Assembly (NCBI RefSeq): GCF_002198665.1
Contig: NZ_MWLM01000062.1
Coordinates: 1-64,000 of the forward strand
From: Novosphingobium sp. B 225
GTDB taxonomy: Bacteria > Pseudomonadota > Alphaproteobacteria > Sphingomonadales > Sphingomonadaceae
DNA: 64,000 bases
Direction: 5' to 3'
The notes under the pieces are model-generated. The model saw nothing but the letters and a program-made list of their open reading frames with translations, searched no databases and was not told the origin of the DNA. Below are positions 36,797-45,726 of the stretch, one piece after another. Position numbers and translations under genes: made by a program. The first letter of the stretch is position 1, and every line of letters starts with the position of its first letter.

Positions 36797-38698
36797 CTAC
36801 CCCATTTTCTTCAGGAGCCAGGCAAAGTTGCCGCCCCCGCGCGAGACCAGCCCCTGGAGCACCAGTTGCTGGACCGGCTGCGGGCGGCCTTGCCCATCGG
36901 CCCAGATGCTTTCTTCCAGAACGATCTGCCCGCCGCCCGAACGGAATTGCCACAGGCTGCCATCAGGCAGTGCCAGGCCCGCGCCTTGCCCGTCTTCGGA
37001 CAGGCGGACATCGATCCCCGCGCCCAGATGGAACCGGATCGCAAAGCCGACTTTGCCGTTCTTGGCCTTGCGCCCGCCCGGCACCAGCAGATCCTCACCG
37101 CGCAGTTCGGTGCCATCATCGCGCAGGATCAGGATCCGGCGGTGAGTCAGGCCATAGCGCGCCTCATAGCCGTTATGGCTAGCTTCAAGCCGGGTTGCCC
37201 CGGTGCCCTTGTCGCTGGTCAGGGTGCGGCGATCGATCTCCACTTCGGATACGCCGGTGCCGATTGCGCCGTTGATCAGCACGGCGGTGGAATTGGCATC
37301 ATCCAGCACCAGCGTGGAATGCGCCGCCGTGGCGCGCAAGCCTTGTTCAAGCCGCACCGGCATCAGCCCGCCAGCACAGCCCGAACCCCCGCAGTTAACT
37401 ACCAGACGGTGGCCGCCATGGCTGAATTCAAACGCAAGCGTAGAGGCGCAGCCGGTTCGCGCATGCTTGGCCAGCGGCGGCGGAGCGGCATCGAACTGCA
37501 GGATCGACTGCTTGGCCACTACGCGCTGATAGCCCCATTGGCGGACATCGCGGAGCGGGCGGGTGCGCACGCCGCTCGCCTCGATCAGCGCGGCAAGCTC
37601 GTCCCCGTCGATCGCCCAGGCTCCTTGCCAGCTGCCCAGCGAGCCATCGCCGTGCGTCAGTGCCAGCAGTGGCGGGACCAGCATGGTAAGGATTGCATCG
37701 AGCGCTTCGGGAGGATCGAGCCGCAGGGCGTGATAGCAGGCGCGCAGCTTGATGATCAGGCCGATCACTTCGATCTGGCCGAGCGGGCTGCGTGACAGCA
37801 CGCCGCCATCATCGCCCACCAGTTCACCCAGGGCCTTGATCAGCCCGGCTTCGCCAAACAGGCGGCGCGCCTTGCCATCGGGCAGCAACAGGCCTGCCGC
37901 GACAATTCCGCACCAACCCGCAACTTGCGCCAGCAGGTCTTCGGCGCGGGACACATTCTTGTCGAGCCAGCGCGCGGTTTCCTCCAGCGCGCCCAGCACC
38001 CGGGCGCGGTGGGCCTTGTCCGGCCCGGACAGGATCAGCGGGGCATGGACCAGCCAGTTGAGTTCGCGCGCACCGGCATTGGCCAGTGACCAGGCCGGGC
38101 CCTTGCCAGGTTTGCCGGGAACCTTGGGATTGGCGGCCAGCCAGGCCCCCAGCACCCGTTCCGCCACCGGGACGGCCTGTTCGCGCGCGGCGCAGGCTTC
38201 CAGATCGGCAAGCCAGGCGAACGAATGAACCGCGCGCTCCAGCGGCGGTGCCATCCGTGCCACGCCGCCGAAATCGATCTGGGCGATCGGAGCCTTGACC
38301 CCGTGAACCAGGAAATGTCCGGCACGCAGCGCTGTTCCGGCGACGCGCGATCCGGGCAAGGGGTTCTGCACCGTGGCCAGCAGGCGCGGCTTGCCGGGCT
38401 TGCGGAACGGGCTCGACAGGGTGGAGCCGGGGATCCCCAGCCGATAGGCAAAGCGCAGCAGGCGCTCACCCGCGCCAAGGCTGGGCGGGGCAAAGTCAGC
38501 CAGGGCCAGCGCGCGGCCCGGTTCAACCAGTTCGCCGGTTGGCGGCGGCGCGCCGCCCTCACCCGCAACTGCGGCGCCATTGCTCACCAGCAGCTCCTCA
38601 TTGCCTGCACCCAAAGGTACCGCCATGTCCGCCCCGGCGCCAGTTGGCACCGTATCCGCCGACGCATCGCCGCGCGCGGAGATGAGCGCATCGGCCAT
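36797..38698 (-). CDS. heparinase II/III-family protein
   Basis: This 633-residue protein has an N-terminal alpha/alpha-toroid (about 80-330) and a C-terminal beta-domain with the heparinase II/III motif EASHNGYEARYGLTHRR followed by GEDLL. Members cleave uronate-containing polysaccharides, but the sphingomonad proteins in this rpe-purH setting are uncharacterised. No signal peptide is visible, so cytoplasmic or inner-membrane action on an intermediate is possible. The N-terminal 75 residues look low-complexity. It is closely spaced with both neighbours. Confidence 0.85.
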   Translation of the reverse strand: MADALISARGDASADTVPTGAGADMAVPLGAGNEELLVSNGAAVAGEGGAPPPTGELVEPGRALALADFAPPSLGAGERLLRFAYRLGIPGSTLSSPFRKPGKPRLLATVQNPLPGSRVAGTALRAGHFLVHGVKAPIAQIDFGGVARMAPPLERAVHSFAWLADLEACAAREQAVPVAERVLGAWLAANPKVPGKPGKGPAWSLANAGARELNWLVHAPLILSGPDKAHRARVLGALEETARWLDKNVSRAEDLLAQVAGWCGIVAAGLLLPDGKARRLFGEAGLIKALGELVGDDGGVLSRSPLGQIEVIGLIIKLRACYHALRLDPPEALDAILTMLVPPLLALTHGDGSLGSWQGAWAIDGDELAALIEASGVRTRPLRDVRQWGYQRVVAKQSILQFDAAPPPLAKHARTGCASTLAFEFSHGGHRLVVNCGGSGCAGGLMPVRLEQGLRATAAHSTLVLDDANSTAVLINGAIGTGVSEVEIDRRTLTSDKGTGATRLEASHNGYEARYGLTHRRILILRDDGTELRGEDLLVPGGRKAKNGKVGFAIRFHLGAGIDVRLSEDGQGAGLALPDGSLWQFRSGGGQIVLEESIWADGQGRPQPVQQLVLQGLVSRGGGNFAWLLKKMG

Positions 38699-38701
38699 GG
38701 C

Positions 38702-39364
38702 TCACCCCACCCCCTTGAGCGCGGCGATATTGGCGGCGTAACAATCCGGCCCGCCGCGGAAGGCAGCCGTCCCGGCCACCAGCACATCGGCCCCGGCATC
38801 AACGCATTGCCGCGCGATAACGGCATCGACCCCGCCGTCCACTTCAAGCCGCACGTCCCGCCCGGTCTTGTCGATCGACTTGCGGATCGCCTCGATCTTG
38901 CGCAGCTGGCTGGAAATGAAGCTTTGCCCGCCAAACCCGGGATTGACGCTCATCACCAGCACCAGATCCACTTCCTCATAAAGGTAATCGAGCATCTTGG
39001 CGGGCGTGCCGGGGTTGAGCGAAACCCCGGCCTGCTTGCCCAGCGCCTTGATCGCCTGAACCGTGCGGTGCGCGTGCGGCCCGGCTTCGGGGTGGAAGGT
39101 GATGATATCCGCCCCGGCATCGGCGAAAGCCTGCAGATAGGGATCGACCGGGCTGATCATCAGGTGGACGTCAAACGGCTTGGTCGTGTGGGGGCGCAGC
39201 GCCTTTACCACCATCGGTCCGATCGTGAGGTTGGGAACGAAGTGCCCGTCCATCACATCAACATGGATCCAGTCCGCTCCGGCTGCGTCGATCGCGCGCA
39301 CTTCCTCGCCCAGCCGGGCAAAATCGGCGGAGAGGATCGAGGGCGAGATCAGCGGTGCAGCCAT
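38702..39364 (-). CDS. rpe: ribulose-phosphate 3-epimerase
   Basis: This 220-residue TIM barrel interconverts ribulose 5-phosphate and xylulose 5-phosphate. [14 protein letters not shown] at the start, [37 protein letters not shown] and VDGGV are all family motifs with the metal-binding His and Asp residues. It is the first gene of rpe-heparinase-purH and divergent from the RiPP operon. Confidence 0.97.
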   Translation of the reverse strand: MAAPLISPSILSADFARLGEEVRAIDAAGADWIHVDVMDGHFVPNLTIGPMVVKALRPHTTKPFDVHLMISPVDPYLQAFADAGADIITFHPEAGPHAHRTVQAIKALGKQAGVSLNPGTPAKMLDYLYEEVDLVLVMSVNPGFGGQSFISSQLRKIEAIRKSIDKTGRDVRLEVDGGVDAVIARQCVDAGADVLVAGTAAFRGGPDCYAANIAALKGVG

Positions 39365-39526
39365 GGCGCGAAAATATGCTCCCTTGATCGGCGCTTACCT
39401 ACCGTATCTGGGGGCAACAAGGCGCAGAGCGGCGGTTTTCCACACTGCATCTCGTTCAGGGCAAACACTTGGCCGCGCCAGCGATTCATCCTGCCGCGCG
39501 ATTGACCTTGGCGCCGCTTGGCGGCA

Positions 39527-40429
39527 ATGCCGCTGGCCATGGCCAATCCTGCCCCGCCCCACCCTGCGCTGGCCCTGCTGAAGCGCGAAACCCGCCTGTG
39601 CGAAGGGGCGGTTCCGCTGGGGCTGGACGGCGGGGAAATCAGGCCGGACAGCTGGCAGCTGGATGGCGAGCGCTTCCTGTTCCGGTCGGCCACGGGGCTG
39701 GGTTATCTCTATGTCCGGGGCGAGGGTATCATCGCACAGCGCCCGCCGGGCTGGGATCCGGACGAGGACAGCCTGATCCGCAATGGCAGTGTCTATGCGG
39801 CAGTCGCCTGCATCAACGGGCTCTATCCGATCCACGCATCGGCCGTGGCCTGGCAGGGCCGGGTCCATGCCTTCACCGGACCGTCAGGCGCGGGCAAGTC
39901 CACGCTGACGGCAGAGCTGACCCGGCGCGGTCTGCCGCTGTTCTGCGATGACACGCTGCTGCTCGACCTGACCCGGCCCGAAGCGCCACTCTGCCTGCCG
40001 GGGCACAAGCGGCTCAAGCTGTGGCCCGATGCCCTTGCGCTGACCGGTGCCAGCCCCACCGGCAAAATCGCGCAGCGGTTTGACAAATTCTATGCTGAGC
40101 CCGCCGGAGGCAGCATCAAGGACGTGCTGCCACTGGCCAGCCTGACTTTCCTTGAGGAAGGTGAGCACGCCCGGATCGAGCCGCTGCACGGTGCGGAAAA
40201 GCTGCTGCGGCTGCAGGACGATCACTATACCACGGACCTGTTCCTGGCCGCTTCGCAGCCCGACCGGGCCGGACGTTTCGCCCAATTGGCCGCGCTGGCC
40301 CGCGGCCTCTCCCTGTCACGCTTCATCCGCCCGCGCGATACTGCGCGCTTTGCAGTGGACGCCGGGGTGGCGGAACGGCATGTGAAGCAGCACCCAACCG
40401 TCCAGCCAGACAGCGAGCCAGGCCCATGA
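39527..40429 (+). CDS. HPr-kinase-like RiPP tailoring kinase
   Basis: This roughly 300-residue protein resembles HPr kinase/phosphorylase homologues found in lasso-peptide operons. Counted from a possible TTG start at 39518 it has IHASAV near 105-110, Walker A GPSGAGKST (121-129) and FCDDTLLL (143-150). In the paeninodin system such a kinase phosphorylates the C-terminal Ser of the precursor. Here the precursor also ends in Ser, so the same role is the best inference. The start is uncertain: ATG 39527 and ATG 39539 lack a strong ribosome site. It opens the operon and overlaps the PqqD gene. Confidence 0.85.
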   Translation: MPLAMANPAPPHPALALLKRETRLCEGAVPLGLDGGEIRPDSWQLDGERFLFRSATGLGYLYVRGEGIIAQRPPGWDPDEDSLIRNGSVYAAVACINGLYPIHASAVAWQGRVHAFTGPSGAGKSTLTAELTRRGLPLFCDDTLLLDLTRPEAPLCLPGHKRLKLWPDALALTGASPTGKIAQRFDKFYAEPAGGSIKDVLPLASLTFLEEGEHARIEPLHGAEKLLRLQDDHYTTDLFLAASQPDRAGRFAQLAALARGLSLSRFIRPRDTARFAVDAGVAERHVKQHPTVQPDSEPGP

Positions 40430-40695
40430 CCCAGACTCTGCGCAAATGCCCCGATGCCTTTGCAGAAACCGAAATCGACGACGAAGTAGTACTGATGGAC
40501 CTGTCCAGCGGCGATTTCTTCTCGATCAAGGACAGCGGGCTGGAAATCTGGAACCTGCTGGATCAGGGGCTGGACCGGGCCAGCCTGCTGGCGCAGCTGG
40601 AACAGGCTTATGGCGTCCCCCGGGCTGAGCTTGCAGGCGATGTCGATGCCTTCCTTGATCAGGTCATGGCTGCCGGGTTTGTCACGGCTGGCTGA
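40426..40695 (+). CDS. PqqD-like RiPP recognition element (lasso B1)
   Basis: This 89-residue PqqD-family protein binds RiPP leader peptides. VVLMDLSSGDFFSIKDSGLEIWNLLD is the typical winged-helix core, and the C-terminal DVDAFLDQVMAAGFV fits. In lasso systems this B1 protein presents the leader to the B2 peptidase. It overlaps the kinase gene by ATGA, and its end overlaps the start region of the peptidase gene, so all are co-translated. Confidence 0.9.
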   Translation: MTQTLRKCPDAFAETEIDDEVVLMDLSSGDFFSIKDSGLEIWNLLDQGLDRASLLAQLEQAYGVPRAELAGDVDAFLDQVMAAGFVTAG

Positions 40696-41107
40696 AACCT
40701 GGCGGGCGCGGCTACGCACAGCAGAGGCCATGGCCGAACTGCTGCGGGCCCGCCGCCTGGTGCTGCGCATTCCGTTCGGCACCTGGCGTGACCGGCTGGG
40801 CCTGTCCGCCAATGCGCCGGCCCGTGACGCTACCGACCCCCAAGTCGCGGCCGCCTGGGCGCTGGCGCGGCACATCGACCGGGCAGCATGGCGCATGGGC
40901 GGTGAATGGCTGTGTCTGCCCCGCGCAGTAGCCTTGATCGCCATGCTGCGGCGGCGCGAAATTCCCTATGCCTTGCACATCGCCGCCCGCCCCGAAACCC
41001 AGCGCACCGGAACGGACGATCTCCACGCCTGGGTCGATGTCGGTCCGGTGCGGGTAATCGGCGACTTGCCCGGTGAATGGGCCGTGATTTTCCGGGCACA
41101 GGGTTGA
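40640..41107 (+). CDS. transglutaminase-like leader peptidase (lasso B2)
   Basis: This roughly 155-residue protein has the lasso B2 fold: a catalytic Cys92 in WLCLPRAVAL and His129 in DLHAWVDVG, as in the Cys-His-Asp leader peptidases. It cuts the leader from the precursor with help from the PqqD-like protein. The start is unclear; ATG 40640 overlaps the PqqD gene by 56 bases and 40610 or 40646 are alternatives. The first about 30 residues vary in the family and give no help. The precursor gene follows 136 bases later. Confidence 0.87.
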   Translation: MSMPSLIRSWLPGLSRLAETWRARLRTAEAMAELLRARRLVLRIPFGTWRDRLGLSANAPARDATDPQVAAAWALARHIDRAAWRMGGEWLCLPRAVALIAMLRRREIPYALHIAARPETQRTGTDDLHAWVDVGPVRVIGDLPGEWAVIFRAQG

Positions 41108-41149
41108 ACCCTGAATCGCGGTTTCTCGCGTTCAAGGCGCGCTTCGCAG

Positions 41150-41177
41150 TTGCAAAATAATTTCGAATCTGTAAAAC
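41150..41177 (+). promoter_or_regulatory. candidate promoter for the RiPP precursor gene
   Basis: TTGCAA (41150-41155), 16 bases and TAAAAC (41172-41177) form a moderate sigma70-type promoter. It lies 66 bases upstream of the precursor start, in the AT-richest part of this gap. An internal promoter would raise the precursor above its enzymes. Confidence 0.45.
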
Positions 41178-41243
41178 TACGGTCAAGAACGCTTAGCAAG
41201 GTGAGGTCGCGGCACCTTTCGGCAGAACTTTAGGAGTTTCGTT

Positions 41244-41387
41244 GTGACCAAGCAGACCAAGACCTGGACCAAGCCCGCCCTTACCCGCCTGGGCCAGATT
41301 GCCAATGTCGCAGGGACGCAGACCGGCACCTGCCAGGGCACCAATGGTGGCGGCAACTGCCCTGGTCCGGACGTCGGGTTCTCCTGA
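41244..41387 (+). CDS. lasso-type RiPP precursor peptide
   Basis: This 47-residue peptide starts at a GTG seven bases after AGGAG. Its leader has the lasso-type pattern W8xxP11xL13xxxG17, with Trp in place of the usual Tyr. The remainder is rich in Gly, Thr and Asn, has Cys30 and Cys39, and ends in Asp43-Val-Gly-Phe-Ser47. A plausible core begins near Gly24 or Thr27. In either case positions 7-9 of the core lack Asp or Glu; Gln31 would be position 8 from Gly24. Asp43 is the only acidic residue of the whole peptide. The product is thus not a canonical lasso. The C-terminal Ser suits the kinase. Confidence 0.85.
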   Translation: MTKQTKTWTKPALTRLGQIANVAGTQTGTCQGTNGGGNCPGPDVGFS

Positions 41388-41418
41388 TTATTGCGCGTCG
41401 GGGTTAGCGCTCCGGTAG

Positions 41419-41444
41419 CCCGGCCGGGCGATTTCCCGGTCGGG
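41419..41444 (+). terminator. hairpin between precursor and cyclase genes
   Basis: CCCGGCCGGG (41419-41428) pairs with CCCGGTCGGG (41435-41444): ten pairs including one G-U, with a six-base loop CGATTT, followed by ATTTAA. It may end part of the transcription after the precursor or protect the 3-prime end of its RNA, giving more precursor than enzyme. The next gene starts 14 bases later. Confidence 0.55.
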
Positions 41445-41457
41445 ATTTAAGGCCATC

Positions 41458-43359
41458 ATGTTCTTTTTTGCGCGCAGAGCGGGCAGCGATTGTGAATTCG
41501 CGCCCGAACGGGCGGCGCAATCACTCGGCCTGTTTGCAGGGCACGCAGCCGATTCCTGCCGGATCGGGCAGGACTACTTCGCAGAACTCCCCTCACCGCG
41601 CGCATCGGCGCGAAAGGGCTGGCGGGTTGCCCGCACACCGGCAGGAACCGCAGTGTTGCTGGCCGGCATTATCGACAATCTGACCGAACTGGCCGCGGAA
41701 CTTGGCTGCGAACGCACAGCTGAGGCGGTGTTCGGTGCTGCGGTTGAACGCTGGGGCGACAATGCCGACCGCCGGATCGTGGGCGAATATTCCGCGCTGG
41801 CAGTCTTGCCCGATGGCCGGGTGCGGATGTCACGCAGTCCCTGGTCCGGATTGCCGCTGTTTTTCCACTACAGCCCCGGCGGGATACTGGCCTGCCCGAT
41901 CCCGCGTCCGTTGTTCGCGGCCGGACTGCCCAAGCGGCTCAGACCCGGCCTGATCGAGGACATGCTGGCTTTCGAGCGGGTTGACGATGCCCGGTCCCGG
42001 TTTGAAGGAATCGAACAGGTGCGCGGCGGCACCGTCGTGACCTTTGCCGGGGAACAACGCTCTACCTTCCAGTTCTATGACGCCGCCGCGATCAGCCCGG
42101 TCCGGTTTCGCCGCGACGCAGATTATGTCGAGGCTGCGACGGCAATGCTGGGCGAAGCGGTGGGCAAATGCCTCGCGCTGGCCACCAAACCTGCCGTAAC
42201 GCTGTCTGGCGGGCTCGATTCCTCCCTGGTCTGCGACGAAATGCTGCGCCAGATGCCCGCAGGGAAACGGCTGACCAGCATTACATTCGTTCCGCACCAG
42301 GAATGGGGCGGCGAAGTGATGCCCCATCTGTTCGGGGACGATGGCCCCTATGTCCGGCGTTTCGCCGAAAGGCGGGAAGGGCTCGACCCGATCTTCGTCG
42401 ACAATGCCGATCTGGGGCCCGATAGCTTCGCGGCGGAACGCATGCTGGCGTCCGATAGCGAGGTTATCAACCTGGGCATCAGCTTCGTCCATTTCGGCCT
42501 GAACCAGGCCGCCCGCGATGCCGGGTGCGATTGGCTGTTCTGGGGCAATTTGGGCAATCAGACGATCAGCGGCGAAGCCCCCTGGGCCCCGGCAACCCTG
42601 TTCAGGCAGCTGCAGTGGGGCGAAGTCTGGCGGCTGGCTCGCACCCGGCTGGATGACACCCGGCCGATGTGGCGGCGCTTCATCGCCACCGGGCTGATGC
42701 CCAACCTGCCGGCAGCCTGGCGCGAGAGAATCCGCGACCTGACCCCGGGAACCGCGCGGCCGCAGATCTTTGCCAACCCCTACCTCAAGCCCGGCAGCGC
42801 GATTGGCGAAAAGCTGGCGGAGCGCCATCTGGCCCGCAGCGCCTTCAGCATCGATTTCCTCCATTCGCGCGAACGGTTTGCCGAAACCCTGTTCGATTCG
42901 ATGGCGATCGGCGGCGAAACGGCCCTGGGCATGCAGCAGGTATTCGGCCTGCGCGGCCGTGATGTGCTGGCCTATCGTCCGCTGATCGAACTGTGTCTGG
43001 GCATGCCCGACAACCAGTTCGTGCGGGGCGGAGAACGGCGCCTGCTGGCCCGCCGCATGGCGGTGGGCAGACTGCCAGAAGCGCAACGCACCGAACGGCG
43101 GCACGGCGATCATGTGCCCGATTGGCATGTCCGGATGACCCGCCAGTTGCCCCAGCTGCGCCGCGAGATCGAGCGGGTGGCCGATCACCCCGAACTGGGG
43201 GCGCTGGTCGATACCGACAGCATGCTGCGCGATCTTGATAACTGGCCCGACACGTCGCCGGCCGACCTTGCCACGATCACCCGGCTGCGATTCGCCATTC
43301 CGGCGGTTTTCGCGGTGCGGCGCTATGCCGACTACATTTCCGGGCGAAATGCCGCATGA
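41458..43359 (+). CDS. asparagine-synthetase-like cyclase (lasso C)
   Basis: This 633-residue protein has an N-terminal glutaminase-like domain and a C-terminal ATP-pyrophosphatase domain with SGGLDSS at 250-256. The N-terminus (MFFFARRAG) lacks the catalytic Cys2 of true asparagine synthetases, as in lasso cyclases, which adenylate a side-chain carboxylate and let the N-terminus attack it. In this operon it should macrocyclise or otherwise activate the precursor. Since the precursor has no Asp or Glu at 7-9, the activated residue is unclear. It overlaps the exporter gene. Confidence 0.9.
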   Translation: MFFFARRAGSDCEFAPERAAQSLGLFAGHAADSCRIGQDYFAELPSPRASARKGWRVARTPAGTAVLLAGIIDNLTELAAELGCERTAEAVFGAAVERWGDNADRRIVGEYSALAVLPDGRVRMSRSPWSGLPLFFHYSPGGILACPIPRPLFAAGLPKRLRPGLIEDMLAFERVDDARSRFEGIEQVRGGTVVTFAGEQRSTFQFYDAAAISPVRFRRDADYVEAATAMLGEAVGKCLALATKPAVTLSGGLDSSLVCDEMLRQMPAGKRLTSITFVPHQEWGGEVMPHLFGDDGPYVRRFAERREGLDPIFVDNADLGPDSFAAERMLASDSEVINLGISFVHFGLNQAARDAGCDWLFWGNLGNQTISGEAPWAPATLFRQLQWGEVWRLARTRLDDTRPMWRRFIATGLMPNLPAAWRERIRDLTPGTARPQIFANPYLKPGSAIGEKLAERHLARSAFSIDFLHSRERFAETLFDSMAIGGETALGMQQVFGLRGRDVLAYRPLIELCLGMPDNQFVRGGERRLLARRMAVGRLPEAQRTERRHGDHVPDWHVRMTRQLPQLRREIERVADHPELGALVDTDSMLRDLDNWPDTSPADLATITRLRFAIPAVFAVRRYADYISGRNAA

Positions 43360-45032
43360 GCAACCGGGTGCGCCTGTTCGAACCTGCCCTGCATGGTTGG
43401 AAGGCCGCGCGGGTCGCCGCACTGATGGTGCTGGGCGCCGTGACCGAGGGCCTGGGCCTGGTCCTGCTGGTGCCCTTGCTGGCGATCCTGGGGCCGGGGC
43501 CCGCGGGGGGGCTGGCCCAATGGCTGGGAACGATCGGCATTCCGCTGACGCTGGGGCCGGTGCTGGGCCTGTTCCTTGCGCTGATCCTGCTGCGGGTGCT
43601 GATCAATCATGCCCGGCAGATGGCCGCGATGCAGCTGGAACTGGCGCTGGTCGGCCGCTTGCGATCAAGGGCCTGGCAGGCGTTGCTGCTGTGTGACTGG
43701 CGCGTTGCGATGGGGTTGAGCCGGGGCAGGGCAACCAACATTCTGGCGGGTCAGGTCAATCAGGCCGGATACATCGTCAATCAGGCCCTGACCGCGCTGG
43801 CAACCTTCATGACCCTGCTGGGGGTTGGTCTGGCGGCGCTGGCGATTTCATGGCGGCTGGCCCTGGCCGGCCTGATCGGGGGGGCGCTGGTGCTGCTCGC
43901 CTACCGCGGCTTGCGCCGTCGCGCCGCACGGCTGGGTGAGAGCATGAGCCAGACCTATGGCCGGGTCCTCACCCGGCTGGACGAAGGGCTGCAATCCCTG
44001 CGCGTGATCAAGAGCCTGGGGAGCGAGGCCCGCGCCATCGCTGAGCTGAACGCTGACTTCGCCGGGCTGGAAGCCGGGCAGATCGAGTTTCAGCGCGGGC
44101 TGAGCACCAGCCGGGCGATCTTGCAGCTGGGCGGAGCCATGACACTGGCCGCGCTGGTCTGGGTCGCGGTGGAACGCTGGCACATGGCGATGTCCGCCCT
44201 GCTGCCGATGATCGCCCTGTTCGCGCGGAGCCTGCCACTGCTGGAAGCCTTGCAGCAATCGCTGCTGGTCTGGGCCAATGGCCGCCCGGCGATCAACCAG
44301 GCGCTTGACCTGATTGGGCAGGCAGAGGCGGCGCGGGAACCCGATGCGGATCATGTTGCCCCGCCGCAACTGCGATCGGCGATCAGTCTGGATGGCGTCG
44401 GCCTGCATTTCACCGGGCAGAACGAGGCCGCACTGACCGGGATCAACCTGAGCCTGCCGGCGGGCAGCATGACCGCGCTGATCGGCCCGTCGGGCGCAGG
44501 CAAGAGCACTCTGGCAGATCTGCTTGGCGGGCTGCTTTCACCCGATACGGGCACGATCGCGGTTGACGGTCAGGACCTGGATCCGGTGCTGCGCCGCGCC
44601 TGGCGCAGCCGGGTCGCTTATGTTCAGCAAGACCCGGTGCTGCTGACCGCGACGGTGCGCGACAACCTGCTCTGGGCCGCGCCCACAGCGGACAATGCCC
44701 GGCTGGAGGCCGCGCTGCGCGATGCGGCGGCCGACTTTGTCCTGGCGCTGCCACAGGGCCTCGACACCATGCTGGGCGATGGCGGGCGGCGGCTGTCGGG
44801 CGGAGAGCGCCAGCGCCTGATGCTGGCCCGCGCGCTGCTGCGCGATCCGGCCCTGCTGATTCTGGACGAAGCCACCAGCGCGCTTGATGCGGCGAACGAA
44901 GCGCTGATCGCGCAGGCCATCGCGCGGCTGAAGGGGCGCCTGACGATCCTCATCATCGGCCATCATGGCGCGCTGGCCGCGCTGGCTGACCGGCAGGTGT
45001 GCCTTGATGCGGGGCGAATTTCGGGTAGCTGA
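43356..45032 (+). CDS. ABC exporter for the RiPP product (lasso D)
   Basis: This 558-residue half transporter has about six helices (about 15-290) and then an ATPase domain. Walker A GPSGAGKST, signature LSGGERQR, Walker B LLILDEATSALD and the switch HH are present. No C39 peptidase domain is seen, as expected since the B2 protein cuts the leader. It probably secretes the mature peptide and confers immunity. It overlaps the cyclase gene by ATGA and closes the operon. Confidence 0.92.
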   Translation: MSNRVRLFEPALHGWKAARVAALMVLGAVTEGLGLVLLVPLLAILGPGPAGGLAQWLGTIGIPLTLGPVLGLFLALILLRVLINHARQMAAMQLELALVGRLRSRAWQALLLCDWRVAMGLSRGRATNILAGQVNQAGYIVNQALTALATFMTLLGVGLAALAISWRLALAGLIGGALVLLAYRGLRRRAARLGESMSQTYGRVLTRLDEGLQSLRVIKSLGSEARAIAELNADFAGLEAGQIEFQRGLSTSRAILQLGGAMTLAALVWVAVERWHMAMSALLPMIALFARSLPLLEALQQSLLVWANGRPAINQALDLIGQAEAAREPDADHVAPPQLRSAISLDGVGLHFTGQNEAALTGINLSLPAGSMTALIGPSGAGKSTLADLLGGLLSPDTGTIAVDGQDLDPVLRRAWRSRVAYVQQDPVLLTATVRDNLLWAAPTADNARLEAALRDAAADFVLALPQGLDTMLGDGGRRLSGGERQRLMLARALLRDPALLILDEATSALDAANEALIAQAIARLKGRLTILIIGHHGALAALADRQVCLDAGRISGS

Positions 45033-45198
45033 ACGCCGCAACTTGCGAGCGATCCCATTTCCGCCCAATTCAGACCATATTAAGCGCGCGAATCGCATTG
45101 AGGGGGCAAGAGGGCCGCAAGGCCGTGGGTGTTGGAGCCAGCAAGGGGGAGCGTCCCCGCAAGGTTTTGAGCCGTTTTCCAGACAGGATTGAGTGACG

Positions 45199-45717
45199 AT
45201 GATGAAGCTGAAATCCGCGCGCGCGCTGGTCGCGCTGACCGTCTCATTGGTGCTGGGCACCGCCGCGATTGGCACTGCTGCAGTCCATGCGGCCCCGCCC
45301 GCACTCGCCGCCGCGCCGCCGGCCGGCTGCACCGGGCCGGCCAGTCAGACCTGGCTCAACGTAGTGGTAGACGGCGTGCGCAGCGGCAATGGCCTGGTTG
45401 CCGTGACACTGTATGCCGATAATTCCAGCAAATTCCTGGTCCGCCATGGCTCGCTCTACGTCGGCCGGGTCGATGCCCAGTCCGGAACCACGCGGGCCTG
45501 CATCTTTGTGCCCAAACCGGGGGTCTATGCCCTGGCGCTGTACCATGACGAGAACGCCAACAAGGGCTTTGATCGCACCAGTCTGGGCCTGCCAGCCGAA
45601 GGCTTCGGTTTTTCGAACAACCCGGCGACACTGGCCGGGCTGCCGACCTTCAGTTCGGTGCGATTGAACGTGCCCAAGACCGGGCTGACCGCCCGGGTGC
45701 ACATGAAATATCCGTAA
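45199..45717 (+). CDS. secreted DUF2141-family protein
   Basis: This roughly 172-residue protein has a signal peptide (LVALTVSLVLGTAAIGTAAVHA) and a DUF2141 domain. WLNVVVDGVRSGNGLVAVTLYAD and YALALYHDENANKGFDRTSLGLPAEGFGFSN are the typical core. The family is periplasmic or surface-located and its function is unknown. It lies 166 bases after the RiPP exporter, so a link to that operon is possible but not proven. ATG 45199, ATG 45202 and GTG 45193 are possible starts. Confidence 0.88.
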   Translation: MMKLKSARALVALTVSLVLGTAAIGTAAVHAAPPALAAAPPAGCTGPASQTWLNVVVDGVRSGNGLVAVTLYADNSSKFLVRHGSLYVGRVDAQSGTTRACIFVPKPGVYALALYHDENANKGFDRTSLGLPAEGFGFSNNPATLAGLPTFSSVRLNVPKTGLTARVHMKYP

Positions 45718-45726
45718 GAGCCAGGC

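Noticed and set aside
41346-41387. Canonical lasso ring using Asp43, with the core starting at Gly35
   Set aside because: It would leave a tail of only four residues and put the leader cut 18 residues after the conserved Gly17, far from the usual place.
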